64,000 nt of DNA, from assembly GCF_003815975.1 (NCBI RefSeq), contig NZ_CP033932.1:2709501-2773500 (forward strand), read 5' to 3'. Of this stretch, positions 1-8,133 are shown in pieces (the stretch's first letter is position 1; each line of letters starts with the position of its first letter). A program made the translations under genes and the position numbers. The notes under the pieces were generated by a model, which saw only the letters and a program-made list of their open reading frames with translations, was not told where the DNA came from and made no database searches. Source of the stretch: Chryseobacterium bernardetii. Lineage in GTDB: Bacteria > Bacteroidota > Bacteroidia > Flavobacteriales > Weeksellaceae.

Positions 1-691
1 CCGCTTTTGTAATCAAAGGAACGGTTAGAGCAAATGCCTCACCCTGAGCTTTTCTACGGATTAATTCTGTTCCCGTGGTAATATTTCCCCACTGGTCAGA
101 ACCTCCCATCTGAAGCTTCACATTGTTATTTTGATATAGGTGAAGGAAATCATATCCCTGAATCAGTTGATACGTAAACTCTGTAAAACTCATTCCATCT
201 GCGCCAGACTCTCCAGAAAATCTCTTCTTTACGGAGTCTTTGGCCATCATGTAGTTCACTGTGATGTTCTTCCCCACATTTTTAGCAAAATCAAGGAAAG
301 AAATATTCTTCATCCAGTCGTAGTTGTTTACTAATTCCGCTTTATTAGGCTCATTGCCTGCAAAATCAAGGAATCTTGAAAGCTGGTTTTTCAGACAGTC
401 TACATAGTGTAAAAGCGTTTCCTCGTCCAAAAGGTTTCTCTCTGCAGATTTTCCGGATGGATCACCAATCATTCCCGTAGCTCCTCCTACCAAGGCAATT
501 GGCTTGTGGCCATGCTGCTGGAAGTGGGCTAAAATTTTTATCTGAATAAGACTTCCGATATGTAAAGAATCGGCCGTTGGATCAAAACCAATATATGCAG
601 TTGTTACCTCTTTATTCAGTTGTTCTTCGGTTCCGGGCATCATATCAGCAAAAAGACCACGCCATTTCAGTTCTTCTATAAAGGAATTCAT
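1..691 (-). CDS. tyrS: Tyrosine--tRNA ligase, N-terminal part (runs off the window)
   Basis: Translating the minus strand from the ATG at 691 gives a protein beginning [20 protein letters not shown]. It attaches tyrosine to tRNA-Tyr in the cytoplasm. The class I synthetase fold is visible: [16 protein letters not shown] carries the HIGH-type ATP signature (HIGS), and further on come [27 protein letters not shown] and [12 protein letters not shown], the tyrosine-binding part of the Rossmann domain. About 230 residues are present; the KMSKS loop and the C-terminal S4 RNA-binding domain lie beyond base 1. A good Bacteroidetes promoter sits just upstream. The gene stands alone, divergent from the sigma factor gene. 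Confidence 0.96.
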   Translation of the reverse strand, partial: MNSFIEELKWRGLFADMMPGTEEQLNKEVTTAYIGFDPTADSLHIGSLIQIKILAHFQQHGHKPIALVGGATGMIGDPSGKSAERNLLDEETLLHYVDCLKNQLSRFLDFAGNEPNKAELVNNYDWMKNISFLDFAKNVGKNITVNYMMAKDSVKKRFSGESGADGMSFTEFTYQLIQGYDFLHLYQNNNVKLQMGGSDQWGNITTGTELIRRKAQGEAFALTVPLITKA

Positions 692-719
692 TGATTTTTT
701 TCTTTAAAATTTTACCGTG

Positions 720-752
720 CAAAGATAATAAATTCAGAAGTATAAAGTCAAA
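720..752 (-). promoter_or_regulatory. Promoter of tyrS
   Basis: On the minus strand, TTTG (749-752) and TATCTTTG (720-727) are separated by 21 bases. They match the -33 TTTG and -7 TAnnTTTG elements of the Bacteroidetes housekeeping sigma factor. The start codon lies about 30 bases downstream. Confidence 0.7.
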
Positions 753-863
753 AGCCGGCAAAAGTAAAATAGCAAAAAAGATTGATAGAGTAAATAAAAC
801 AGATATTTTATTTCCTTAATGCTTTCTTGCCAAGCAAAAATCACCATTAACAGCCGATCCCGC

Positions 864-895
864 TTTGCATTTTCAACCCAAATAATCTATATTTG
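864..895 (+). promoter_or_regulatory. Promoter of the ECF sigma factor gene, very short leader
   Basis: TTTG (864-867) and TATATTTG (888-895) are 20 bases apart and match the Bacteroidetes -33/-7 elements. The preferred ATG at 902 begins only six bases after the -7 box, so the message may be almost leaderless. Confidence 0.6.
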
Positions 896-901
896 TTATT
901 A

Positions 902-1462
902 ATGAAAGACGAACAGCTATTTCTGCTCATTCAAAAGGCCAAGGACAAAGACCAGAAGGCTCAGACTAAACTCATCAATGTTTTTTGGGTGGATGTATTT
1001 TCATTTGTCATGAAAAAGGTGAAAGATGAAAATGATGCCGATGAGATCACCGTGAATGTTTTTTCCAAAGTATTATCAAAATTGGATATGTTCGACCCGC
1101 ATTTTCAGTTTAAAACCTGGATTCTAACCATTGCCCAGAATACTGTTATTGATTTTTGGAGAAAGAAAAACCGTGAAAATGAAGATGCCATTGAAAATCT
1201 TGATGAGGTAAAAAATCAATATGCAAAATCCCCTGAAGAGCTTTTAATTTCCGAAGAAGAGCAAAAGAAAATCATCAAAACCATTGAATCCCTGGATGCC
1301 AATTATCAGGATATCATCAAGCTAAGGTTTTTTGAGGAAAAAAGCATCAAGGAAATAGCCGAAGAATTGGGAATTTCTGTAGCCAATACAAAAGTTCGTG
1401 TAATGCGGGCTAAAAAAGTTCTTGCTGAGCTGCTTAAAAATAATGAGTTTGAAGATAACTAG
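902..1462 (+). CDS. RNA polymerase sigma factor, sigma-70 family, ECF type
   Basis: A 186-residue protein with the two-domain ECF layout. Region 2 spans roughly residues 10-85 and includes VDVFSFVMKKVKDENDADEI and FKTWILTIAQNTVIDFWRKK, the helix that reads the -10 region. Region 4 spans roughly 125-180 and includes LDANYQDIIKLRFFEEKSI and the helix-turn-helix IAEELGISVANTKVRVMRAK. I start at the ATG at 902; a TTG at 893 would add three residues but falls inside the promoter box. No anti-sigma gene is adjacent, since the next gene is convergent, so its signal cannot be read from context. Confidence 0.9.
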   Translation: MKDEQLFLLIQKAKDKDQKAQTKLINVFWVDVFSFVMKKVKDENDADEITVNVFSKVLSKLDMFDPHFQFKTWILTIAQNTVIDFWRKKNRENEDAIENLDEVKNQYAKSPEELLISEEEQKKIIKTIESLDANYQDIIKLRFFEEKSIKEIAEELGISVANTKVRVMRAKKVLAELLKNNEFEDN

Positions 1463-1526
1463 ACTGTTGTTGGAAAATACGAAGAGACGGGAAGTTAGAA
1501 ATTATACTGTGCTTTAAGGCGGTAAA

Positions 1527-2156
1527 TTATATAAAAATTTCAGCTTTGGTTTTAGGAAGTATAATCTTTATACTTTTGTCATTTCTATTCTGAAGCTTAA
1601 TTTTGATACCCTTTTTAATGTATGTTTCTTTTTGGGAAGGTCCATATTCTTTAATATTATCAACATCATTCTTAAAATGAATCTGTCCTGTGGAAAGGTT
1701 GAAATCTACAGTTCTGATATAATCTCCCGGTCTTCCCGAACTTGAAGTATGTCCTATCAGTTCAAAATGACCGTTCTGGAACCTGTATTTATCAGTATAA
1801 GCCCATTTCCAGCTGCTGCCGCCGAAGTGATTGATAATTAAAATACCTTTTTCTATAGTCGTTCCTGAATAAGGGTCACCCATAATCCCGCCGGATTCAC
1901 TATCAAGAATAGCATGTATAGATTTTTCAAGGATTTTCCATTCACCATTTATCTTTTTCAGGATCTGAATTTCACGGAGGTCACCAAGTTCGCCCGGGTC
2001 TTTTGTATTGTAGACCATGACTTTTTCAGGAATATTATCTCCATCCAGGTCTCCATCTATAGTTTGCAGTATGGTAGAGCCTTTTGGCTGAAATTCTTTT
2101 TGAGCCCAACAAAAGGTACCGGAAATCAATGATAGGATACAGAATATTGTCTTCAT
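1527..2156 (-). CDS. Secreted protein of unknown function
   Basis: A 209-residue protein with a clear Sec signal peptide (MKTIFCILSLISGTFCWAQ, cleavage probably after CWA). Residues about 33-50 contain DGDLDGDNIPEKVMVYN, a DxDxDxxxD-like loop as in FG-GAP/VCBS calcium-binding repeats. The rest looks beta-rich. No catalytic motif is recognisable. It is convergent with the sigma factor gene and divergent from lipA. A TAATTTTG box (minus strand, 2181-2188) is a plausible promoter. Function unknown; a periplasmic or surface location is inferred from the signal peptide. Confidence 0.75.
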   Translation of the reverse strand: MKTIFCILSLISGTFCWAQKEFQPKGSTILQTIDGDLDGDNIPEKVMVYNTKDPGELGDLREIQILKKINGEWKILEKSIHAILDSESGGIMGDPYSGTTIEKGILIINHFGGSSWKWAYTDKYRFQNGHFELIGHTSSSGRPGDYIRTVDFNLSTGQIHFKNDVDNIKEYGPSQKETYIKKGIKIKLQNRNDKSIKIILPKTKAEIFI

Positions 2157-2209
2157 TACATATTTTGAGTTCTGAAATTACAAAATTATATGTTTCATCA
2201 ATGTCTGTC

Positions 2210-2243
2210 TTTGATTGTTTCGATAAAAAAATCACTAACTTTG
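2210..2243 (+). promoter_or_regulatory. Promoter of lipA
   Basis: TTTG (2210-2213) and TAACTTTG (2236-2243) are spaced by 22 bases and match the Bacteroidetes -33/-7 consensus. The lipA ATG is 20 bases downstream. Confidence 0.6.
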
Positions 2244-2263
2244 AACCTCAATTTGAGAAATAA

Positions 2264-3130
2264 ATGGAAAATTTAGTTCAAGATACTACCGTTCAGAAAC
2301 CAAAATGGATTCGTGTAAAACTTCCTACCGGAAAGAACTACAGAGAATTAAGGACTTTGGTTGATAAATATAAATTAAACACCATTTGCCAAAGCGGAAG
2401 CTGCCCGAATATGGGTGAGTGCTGGGGAGAAGGTACGGCAACGTTCATGATTTTAGGAAATATCTGTACAAGAAGCTGTGGATTCTGTGGAGTAAAGACA
2501 GGAAAACCGCTTGATGTAAACTGGGATGAACCTGAAAAAGTGGCACGCTCTATCAAATTAATGAAAATTAAGCACGCTGTTCTTACTTCTGTAGACCGTG
2601 ATGATCTGAAAGATATGGGTTCTATTCTTTGGGCAGAAACTGTAAATGCTGTAAGAAGAATTTCCCCAGGTACAACAATGGAAACTTTAATTCCGGATTT
2701 CCAGGGAATCACCAAACATATTGACAGATTGGTGGATGTTGCCCCGGAAGTGATCTCCCACAATATGGAAACGGTAAAACGTTTAACCAGAGAAGTGAGA
2801 ATCCAGGCTAAATATGAAAGAAGCCTTGAGGTTTTAAGATATTTAAAAGAAGCCGGACAAAGAAGAACCAAAACCGGAGTTATGCTTGGTTTAGGAGAAA
2901 CGAAAGATGAGGTTTTCCAGACAATCGAAGATATCAGAAATGCGAATGTAGACGTTATTACTCTAGGACAATACCTGCAGCCAACCAAAAAACACCTTCC
3001 TGTAAAGAGATTTATTACTCCGGAAGAATTTGATGAACTGGGAGACTTTGCAAGAAGCTTAGGTTTCAGACATGTTGAAAGTTCACCTCTAGTAAGAAGT
3101 TCTTATCACGCAGAAAAACATATTCATTAA
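2264..3130 (+). CDS. lipA: Lipoyl synthase
   Basis: A 288-residue radical SAM enzyme that inserts two sulfur atoms into protein-bound octanoyl groups to form lipoyl cofactors for pyruvate and 2-oxoglutarate dehydrogenases. Both iron-sulfur sites are intact: the auxiliary cluster cysteines C42, C47 and C53 ([12 protein letters not shown]) and the radical SAM CxxxCxxC at C68, C72 and C75 (CTRSCGFC). Further family motifs are [24 protein letters not shown] and the C-terminal RSSYHA, with the sacrificed-cluster serine. Length is normal. It is a single gene with its own promoter and terminator; lipB is not adjacent. Confidence 0.97.
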   Translation: MENLVQDTTVQKPKWIRVKLPTGKNYRELRTLVDKYKLNTICQSGSCPNMGECWGEGTATFMILGNICTRSCGFCGVKTGKPLDVNWDEPEKVARSIKLMKIKHAVLTSVDRDDLKDMGSILWAETVNAVRRISPGTTMETLIPDFQGITKHIDRLVDVAPEVISHNMETVKRLTREVRIQAKYERSLEVLRYLKEAGQRRTKTGVMLGLGETKDEVFQTIEDIRNANVDVITLGQYLQPTKKHLPVKRFITPEEFDELGDFARSLGFRHVESSPLVRSSYHAEKHIH

Positions 3131-3136
3131 AATAAC

Positions 3137-3167
3137 AGACCGCTCAGCAATGGGCGGTTATTTTTTT
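3137..3167 (+). terminator. Rho-independent terminator after lipA
   Basis: Stem ACCGC/GCGGT around the loop TCAGCAATGG, followed by a T-rich tail. The hairpin is almost identical to the one after the first M13 peptidase gene (22077-22104). Confidence 0.75.
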
Positions 3168-3395
3168 GGGATAGATATGGATAATAGATTGGCACTTAAA
3201 GCTATTTTAACCCAAACCAATAAGGAATGGATTTCATCATTTCCCTTCTACAGAGTGGGTGTTAAAACCCTTTGAATTTTTAACGGAATGGTTTTAATTG
3301 AATATATGTAACCAAATGCCTGTAAATCATCGCTATCTGTAGGAAAAATAAAAGCAGCCATCTAACCTCTAAAATATAAATCTACATGATAAATA

Positions 3396-4301
3396 TCAAA
3401 ACGATTTATGACAAGAAGACTCTCTATTAATCACCCCTATCCGTCCATTGATTTCAATAGGCTTAAAATGTTTTTTCTTAAATTCTGAAGGAGTTTCCCC
3501 TGTATGCTGTTTAAACAGTTTATTAAAATAAGAAAGACTTTCAAACCCCACCTGAAAACAAACTTCTGTAACTGAAGAATCTTTTAACAGATAAATTTTA
3601 GCCTGGTTGATCCTGTAATTATTAACAAAATCCGTAAATGTCATATTCGTTTGCTTTTTAAAATAACGACAGAAAGCAGGCGTACTTAAACTGACGATCT
3701 GGGCAACCTCATTTACATTAGGTTTTTTATCATGATTTTCATGGATATAATCGTAGATGGTTCCCATCCGTATCTTATCATTCAGAAACCATTTGATTCT
3801 TGTATCTTCCTTGTTAAGTTCATATACTTCTGTAGAGTTGGCAAGAATCTGTAAAATCTCAATAAGTCCCATTAAGGATTCAAAAGAATTTTTTTCCTTA
3901 ATGATCTTAAGTTTCTCAACAACAATATTTTTAGTTTCTCCAAAGAAAGACAATCCAAGATACGATTGCTCCAGAAGACTTTTAATATTTTCAAATTCAG
4001 GAATCGGAAGAATAATATCCTGAAGAAAATTCTCCCGCATTTGCAATACCAGCTGCTTACATTCGGTCTGAATCCCATAATCAAAATTAAGATGGGGAAC
4101 ATTAGCTCCAATCAACAGAAGTTCACTGTCTGTAAAACCCGAAATATTCTTTCCCACATGCCGGATTCCATTGGATGCTTCTACATATACCAATTCTATT
4201 TCAGGATGGTAATGCCAGAAAAAGCAGTTTTTCAGACTGGGAGCAAATATCTTGAAAGACTTTCCTTTTTCAAATTCTATCGTTTCTTTCTGGATCTTCA
4301 T
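3396..4301 (-). CDS. AraC family transcriptional regulator
   Basis: A 301-residue regulator. The N-terminal half is a cupin-type sensing domain (FWHYHPEIELVYV, LLLIGANVPHLNF). The C-terminal ~100 residues are the AraC double helix-turn-helix: VNEVAQIVSLSTPAFCRYFK and then VTEVCFQVGFESLSYFNKLF with FKQHTGETPSEFKKK. It is transcribed away from an MFS exporter gene with a 175-base shared upstream region, so regulation of that exporter is the obvious inference. The ligand is unknown. Confidence 0.92.
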   Translation of the reverse strand: MKIQKETIEFEKGKSFKIFAPSLKNCFFWHYHPEIELVYVEASNGIRHVGKNISGFTDSELLLIGANVPHLNFDYGIQTECKQLVLQMRENFLQDIILPIPEFENIKSLLEQSYLGLSFFGETKNIVVEKLKIIKEKNSFESLMGLIEILQILANSTEVYELNKEDTRIKWFLNDKIRMGTIYDYIHENHDKKPNVNEVAQIVSLSTPAFCRYFKKQTNMTFTDFVNNYRINQAKIYLLKDSSVTEVCFQVGFESLSYFNKLFKQHTGETPSEFKKKHFKPIEINGRIGVINRESSCHKSF

Positions 4302-4370
4302 TTTATCCTGTTTTGATTGTTTGTTGAGTTAAAATTAAACAAAAAGGTTAATATGGAGCAAATTTTTATC

Positions 4371-4407
4371 ATTCGAAGAGGTGTGGAATCCAATCTTTCT
4401 TTCGAAT
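4371..4407. promoter_or_regulatory. Candidate operator between araC-type regulator and MFS exporter
   Basis: The divergent intergenic region holds the inverted arms ATTCGAA (4371-4377) and TTCGAAT (4401-4407). A GAATTTTG box resembling a -7 element overlaps the right arm. The position suits control of the exporter by the adjacent regulator, but this is inference from one site. Confidence 0.3.
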
Positions 4408-4476
4408 TTTGCACTTTCAAAATCAACATGGGCAACCATTTTTAATTCAATAGGTTAATTCAGAAAAGAAAATACA

Positions 4477-5679
4477 ATGAAGATTGATAAAAGAATAATA
4501 CCGCTGGCTATTGGCGGCTTGGGAATAGGAACTACAGAGTTTACCGTAATGGGGCTATTGCCAGATATCGCAAAAACACTGGAAATCAGTATTCCGCAGG
4601 CAGGGCACCTGATTTCTGCCTATGCTATGGGAGTGGTAATTGGAGCACCCATTCTAATCGGATACTCTGTAAAATATCCACCTAAAAAAGTATTGATCGC
4701 TTTTATGATCCTGTTTACTTTATTTAATGCGCTTTCTGCTATTGCACCCAATTACGGAACAATGTTAATCATCCGATTCATGTCCGGGCTTCCTCACGGA
4801 GCTTTCTTTGGAGTAGGAACTGTAGTGGCAGCTAAAATGGCAGGAAAAGGGAAGGAAGCATTTTATATATCGATGATGTTTACAGGGCTCACCATAGCCA
4901 ATCTGGTGATGGTTCCTTTAGTAACCTACATTGGGCATACCTTCCATTGGAGATTGTATTTTGCTATTGTTGCTTTGATTGGAGTTTTCGCCCTGTTATT
5001 TTTAAAGCTATGGCTGCCTTCAATGGAGGCCAATCAGAATACCCATTTCCTGGAAGAACTGAAATTCCTGAAAAAGAAACAGTCATGGCTGGTATTAGCT
5101 ATTACAGCAATTGGATTTGGTGGTCTTTTTACATGGTTGAGCTACATTACCCCTTTAATGACTGTAATTTCCGGAGTTGAAAGCAGTAATATGGCCTATG
5201 TAATGGTTCTTGCAGGAGCCGGAATGGTGGTTGGTAACCTTGCAGGAGGTATTGTTTCAGATAAATTAGGACCGGAAAAAACCTGTGCACTTCTGATTTT
5301 CTTAATGATGATTTCTCTTGTTGGAGTATTTTTACTTTCCGAACACCAGAATATTGCTTTCATATTAACCTTTATGTGTGGTGCCTTATCAATGTCAATT
5401 GCTGCACCTATTAATATTATGATGATGAAAGCAGCTCCGAAAAGTGAAATGATGGCTGCTGCTTTTATGCAGGCAGGATTTAACATTGCCAATGCAATGG
5501 GAGCCTTCCTGGGGGGAATTCCTTTGGAATATGGGTTGTCATTTAACTACCCGTCGTTAGTGGGAGTGGGGATGACTTTTATAGGATTTGTAATCAGTAT
5601 AAGATACATGTATCTGTATGGTTCACCGACAACAAATGATGATGAAGCCGTAGCAGAATGTGTTTCATGTGATAAATAG
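4477..5679 (+). CDS. MFS transporter, AraJ/DHA1-like exporter
   Basis: A 400-residue inner-membrane protein with about 12 predicted helices. The N-terminus GIGTTEFTVMGLLPDIAKTL and the following ISIPQAGHLISAYAMGVVIG are typical of the AraJ/YdhP/NepI group of sugar or drug efflux proteins; SDKLGPEKT after the central helices is a motif-A-like loop. It probably exports a small molecule by proton antiport. The substrate is not evident. It is divergent from the AraC regulator and followed by a strong terminator. Confidence 0.9.
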   Translation: MKIDKRIIPLAIGGLGIGTTEFTVMGLLPDIAKTLEISIPQAGHLISAYAMGVVIGAPILIGYSVKYPPKKVLIAFMILFTLFNALSAIAPNYGTMLIIRFMSGLPHGAFFGVGTVVAAKMAGKGKEAFYISMMFTGLTIANLVMVPLVTYIGHTFHWRLYFAIVALIGVFALLFLKLWLPSMEANQNTHFLEELKFLKKKQSWLVLAITAIGFGGLFTWLSYITPLMTVISGVESSNMAYVMVLAGAGMVVGNLAGGIVSDKLGPEKTCALLIFLMMISLVGVFLLSEHQNIAFILTFMCGALSMSIAAPINIMMMKAAPKSEMMAAAFMQAGFNIANAMGAFLGGIPLEYGLSFNYPSLVGVGMTFIGFVISIRYMYLYGSPTTNDDEAVAECVSCDK

Positions 5680-5717
5680 CAATAATATAATTACAGAAAC
5701 CAGAATCTGAAATATAT

Positions 5718-5762
5718 AAAAGGCTGTCTTAAAGTCAATGGTAGGCTTTGAGACAGCTTTTT
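5718..5762 (+). terminator. Terminator after the MFS gene
   Basis: Arms AAAGGCTGTCTTAAAG and CTTTGAGACAGCTTT form a long stem followed by T residues. The CTGTCTC core recurs in three other hairpins of this window. Confidence 0.75.
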
Positions 5763-5788
5763 AAATTAATACATTATTATTTTTCAGA

Positions 5789-6133
5789 CTAGAATTTAAA
5801 GACACAGCTGCAAACGCTCATTTTGCCTTCTACAACTGTTGTCCATTGTCCGTTCCATGTACCTCCATAGGATGCACAGATAGAGGGACAAATCGCTTTA
5901 GCGTCTTCATCGCTCCAGATTGGGCCGGCTAAAACGTTTAAAGTATATTCCGTACTGCCGGTTGGTTCAGTATTCAACTCAACTTCTATAACGCTCATTT
6001 GTCCCTGTACAATAGTACTCCATTGTCCGGTAAATTTTCCTAGATGTGCCGCAGCAATACGTGGTCCTAATTTTTGTGCTTCGTCATTACTCCAAAGTGG
6101 TCCTGCAATAATGTTTGTTTTGAATGTTGACAT
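5789..6133 (-). CDS. Two-repeat mannan-binding lectin, Microcystis viridis lectin (MVL) type
   Basis: A 114-residue protein built from two homologous halves. Half 1 has AGPLWSNDEAQKLGPRIAAA (from residue 10) and FTGQWSTIV (34-42). Half 2 has AGPIWSDEDAKAICPSICAS (from residue 69) and WNGQWTTVVEGKMSV (93-107). This matches the layout and length of MVL, a 113-residue cyanobacterial lectin that binds the Man-GlcNAc-GlcNAc core of oligomannose glycans; the xGQW motif belongs to its sugar site. There is no signal peptide, as in MVL. Four cysteines (82, 86, 108, 110) occur only in half 2. It is monocistronic. The family call rests on remembered sequence similarity; its role here (defence against grazers, glycan capture or a cytosolic toxin) is unknown. 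Confidence 0.85.
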   Translation of the reverse strand: MSTFKTNIIAGPLWSNDEAQKLGPRIAAAHLGKFTGQWSTIVQGQMSVIEVELNTEPTGSTEYTLNVLAGPIWSDEDAKAICPSICASYGGTWNGQWTTVVEGKMSVCSCVFKF

Positions 6134-6261
6134 GGTATTAATTTTTATTGGTTTAACATTACAAATTTAATCACCATTTTGGGATATAATTACAGTGGAA
6201 TGTACCAAATTTATTATTAGGTGTTTTTACGTATTTATCTGATAATGATTGGTAGGTAATA

Positions 6262-6292
6262 AAAAAGACTGCCTTTTTGAGACAGTCTTTCA
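6262..6292 (-). terminator. Terminator after the SpoIIAA-like gene
   Basis: AAAGACTG (6264-6271) pairs with CAGTCTTT (6283-6290). Read on the minus strand the hairpin is followed by a T run, just after the stop of the gene at 6310. Confidence 0.7.
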
Positions 6293-6309
6293 TTATTTCA
6301 TAAGGCAGA

Positions 6310-6690
6310 CTAAGCTTCTACCTCATTCCCGTTTTTGCACCAGTAAAGGGCATTGTATAAATTTTCTTTTGGGAAAGATTTAAACTCTCCCGGCATCAGA
6401 ACACTGAAGATATCCGTAAAGTTCTGTACGCCTTCTTTGTCTGTAACAATAGCTGTCCGATTCCATTTTGCTAGATTTTTTAATCCCAGCAAGAGATCTT
6501 CAAGCCATGCTCCCATGGTAAACTTATCCAGATCGGTATCCAAATACAGCAAGTAATTCAGCTCACCAAATTGGTCTACTTTCTCTTTTACGCGCGGAAT
6601 TACCAGTTTTTCAAAATCTTCTTTAGTCACTTCTCCTGTCGCATTGAATGCCGCAACATTCTCCGGAGCTTCTGGAATAATTGTTATCAT
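6310..6690 (-). CDS. SpoIIAA-like (STAS-related) protein
   Basis: A 126-residue cytoplasmic protein starting MITIIPEAPENVAAFNATGE. The pattern of N-terminal strand, GEVTKEDFEKLVIPRV helix, LNYLLYLD strand and NRTAIVTDKEGVQNF is that of the SpoIIAA-like/DUF3478 family, small STAS-fold proteins of unclear function. An upstream in-frame start at 6744 would add 18 residues unlike the family, so I prefer 6690. It lies upstream of the lectin gene on the same strand, but a terminator separates them. Confidence 0.8.
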   Translation of the reverse strand: MITIIPEAPENVAAFNATGEVTKEDFEKLVIPRVKEKVDQFGELNYLLYLDTDLDKFTMGAWLEDLLLGLKNLAKWNRTAIVTDKEGVQNFTDIFSVLMPGEFKSFPKENLYNALYWCKNGNEVEA

Positions 6691-6804
6691 AGTAAATATT
6701 TTATGGTGATTGGAATTAATAAAGCAACAATAATTGAACCACAAATTCAGTTGAAATTGTTAAAATAGGTATAAATATTGTTATTTTTAGTGTAAAATAT
6801 TAAT

Positions 6805-8010
6805 ATGGATCTCAAATCTAATGAACCTTTTTGGCTTATAAAAAACGGGCTGATTGCTACTTATCCTTCTTTAAAATCAGATGAAAAATGTGATGTTTTA
6901 ATTATAGGAGGCGGAATTACAGGAAGTCTTATAGCCCATCAAATGATAAAGGACGGCTATGAAACAATACTCATTGATAAGCGTGAACTTTGTAATGGAA
7001 GTACCTCTGCCACCACTTCAATGCTGCAGTATGAAATAGATGTTCCTCTTTATGAATTAACAGAAATAATAGGGGAAAAAGGTGCTGTTGCCAGCTATAA
7101 AGCATGTTCAGATGCTATTGATACCATTGAAAATCTTGTCGGAAAAATACACTCTGAGGCAGGGTTTAAGCGTAAAAAATCATTGTATTTCGCATCAAAA
7201 AAGAAAGATGCGGAATGGTTAAAGAAAGAATATGAAGCCAGGAAAAATGCAGGATTTGAAGTTAAATGGCTCAATGCAGATCAGGTTTATGAAAGATTTG
7301 GATTTGAAAATACTTATGGAGGCATTTTATCCAGACAGGGAGCCAGTATTGATGCTTTTCAGTTTGCTCATGAACTGTTTAAGCATAATATAAGGAAGGG
7401 GTTGAAAATTTTTGATAAAACTGAAATGACAGAAGTGGAATATCACAAAGGCTTTAATAATGTTAAAGTAGATAGTGGTTTTCAGATCAGAGCAAAGAAA
7501 ATAATCTACTGTATTGGCTACGAAAGTAAAACTTTACTGAAAGAAAATTTTGTTAATCTGAAAAGCACATATGCTGTAGTCTCCGAAGTAGATAAAGACA
7601 AATTTAAAAATATTACAAGAACCCTGGTATGGAATACAGACGATCCTTATCTCTATATGCGCACTACTGATGATGGCAGAGTATTGATAGGTGGCGGGGA
7701 TGAGGATTTTTATGATGCTGAAAAACGGGATGCTATTCTCAGCAAAAAAGAAAGGGAAATTTTAAAAAACTTGAAGAAAATAAAGCCTGATTATCATTTT
7801 TATCCAGATTTTGTCTGGGCCGGGACTTTTGGAGAAACAAAAGATGGATTACCCTATATTGGAGAACATCCAAAATTTAAAAATTCTTATTTTGTATTAG
7901 GTTTTGGTGGGAATGGGATTACTTTTTCAGTAACCGGAATGGAAATGTCCTCTTTGTTTATGAAAGGTAAGAAGCATCTGTTGTCCCCATATTTTAGGTT
8001 TGGAAGATAG
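6805..8010 (+). CDS. FAD-dependent oxidoreductase, DAO family
   Basis: A 401-residue flavoprotein. The N-terminal Rossmann fingerprint VLIIGGGITGSLIAHQMIKD (about residues 31-50) with the downstream acidic residue in ILIDKRE binds FAD. NGSTSATTSMLQYEIDVPLY is a typical DAO second conserved block. The C-terminal part has FVWAGTFGETKDGLPYIGEH and LGFGGNGITFSVTGMEM, the second FAD contact. Enzymes of this shape oxidise amines or amino acids. No Rieske domain is attached, although some relatives carry one. The substrate cannot be told. Single gene. Confidence 0.88.
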   Translation: MDLKSNEPFWLIKNGLIATYPSLKSDEKCDVLIIGGGITGSLIAHQMIKDGYETILIDKRELCNGSTSATTSMLQYEIDVPLYELTEIIGEKGAVASYKACSDAIDTIENLVGKIHSEAGFKRKKSLYFASKKKDAEWLKKEYEARKNAGFEVKWLNADQVYERFGFENTYGGILSRQGASIDAFQFAHELFKHNIRKGLKIFDKTEMTEVEYHKGFNNVKVDSGFQIRAKKIIYCIGYESKTLLKENFVNLKSTYAVVSEVDKDKFKNITRTLVWNTDDPYLYMRTTDDGRVLIGGGDEDFYDAEKRDAILSKKEREILKNLKKIKPDYHFYPDFVWAGTFGETKDGLPYIGEHPKFKNSYFVLGFGGNGITFSVTGMEMSSLFMKGKKHLLSPYFRFGR

Positions 8011-8034
8011 GAAAGATCTTTAACAAAAATAAGT

Positions 8035-8073
8035 ACACTTAAGCCGGAAAATAAAAATTCCAAGCTTAAGTGT
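8035..8073. terminator. Hairpin between convergent genes
   Basis: ACACTTAAGC (8035-8044) pairs perfectly with GCTTAAGTGT (8064-8073). It lies between the oxidoreductase gene and the convergent vWA gene and could end either transcript, although no long T run follows on the plus strand. Confidence 0.55.
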
Positions 8074-8133
8074 AGTTTATTTCATAAGGTTTTCGGTTTA
8101 AGAATATTTTTACCCACTCTTGCAGTCAAAGTT

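Noticed and set aside
1981..1989. A fifth copy of the ACTTGGTGA motif (minus strand)
   Set aside because: It is single, lies inside the coding sequence of the secreted protein and has no partner at 21 bases, so it is probably chance.
2338..2988. Long minus-strand frame inside lipA
   Set aside because: It is antisense to an intact, clearly conserved gene and its translation resembles no protein.
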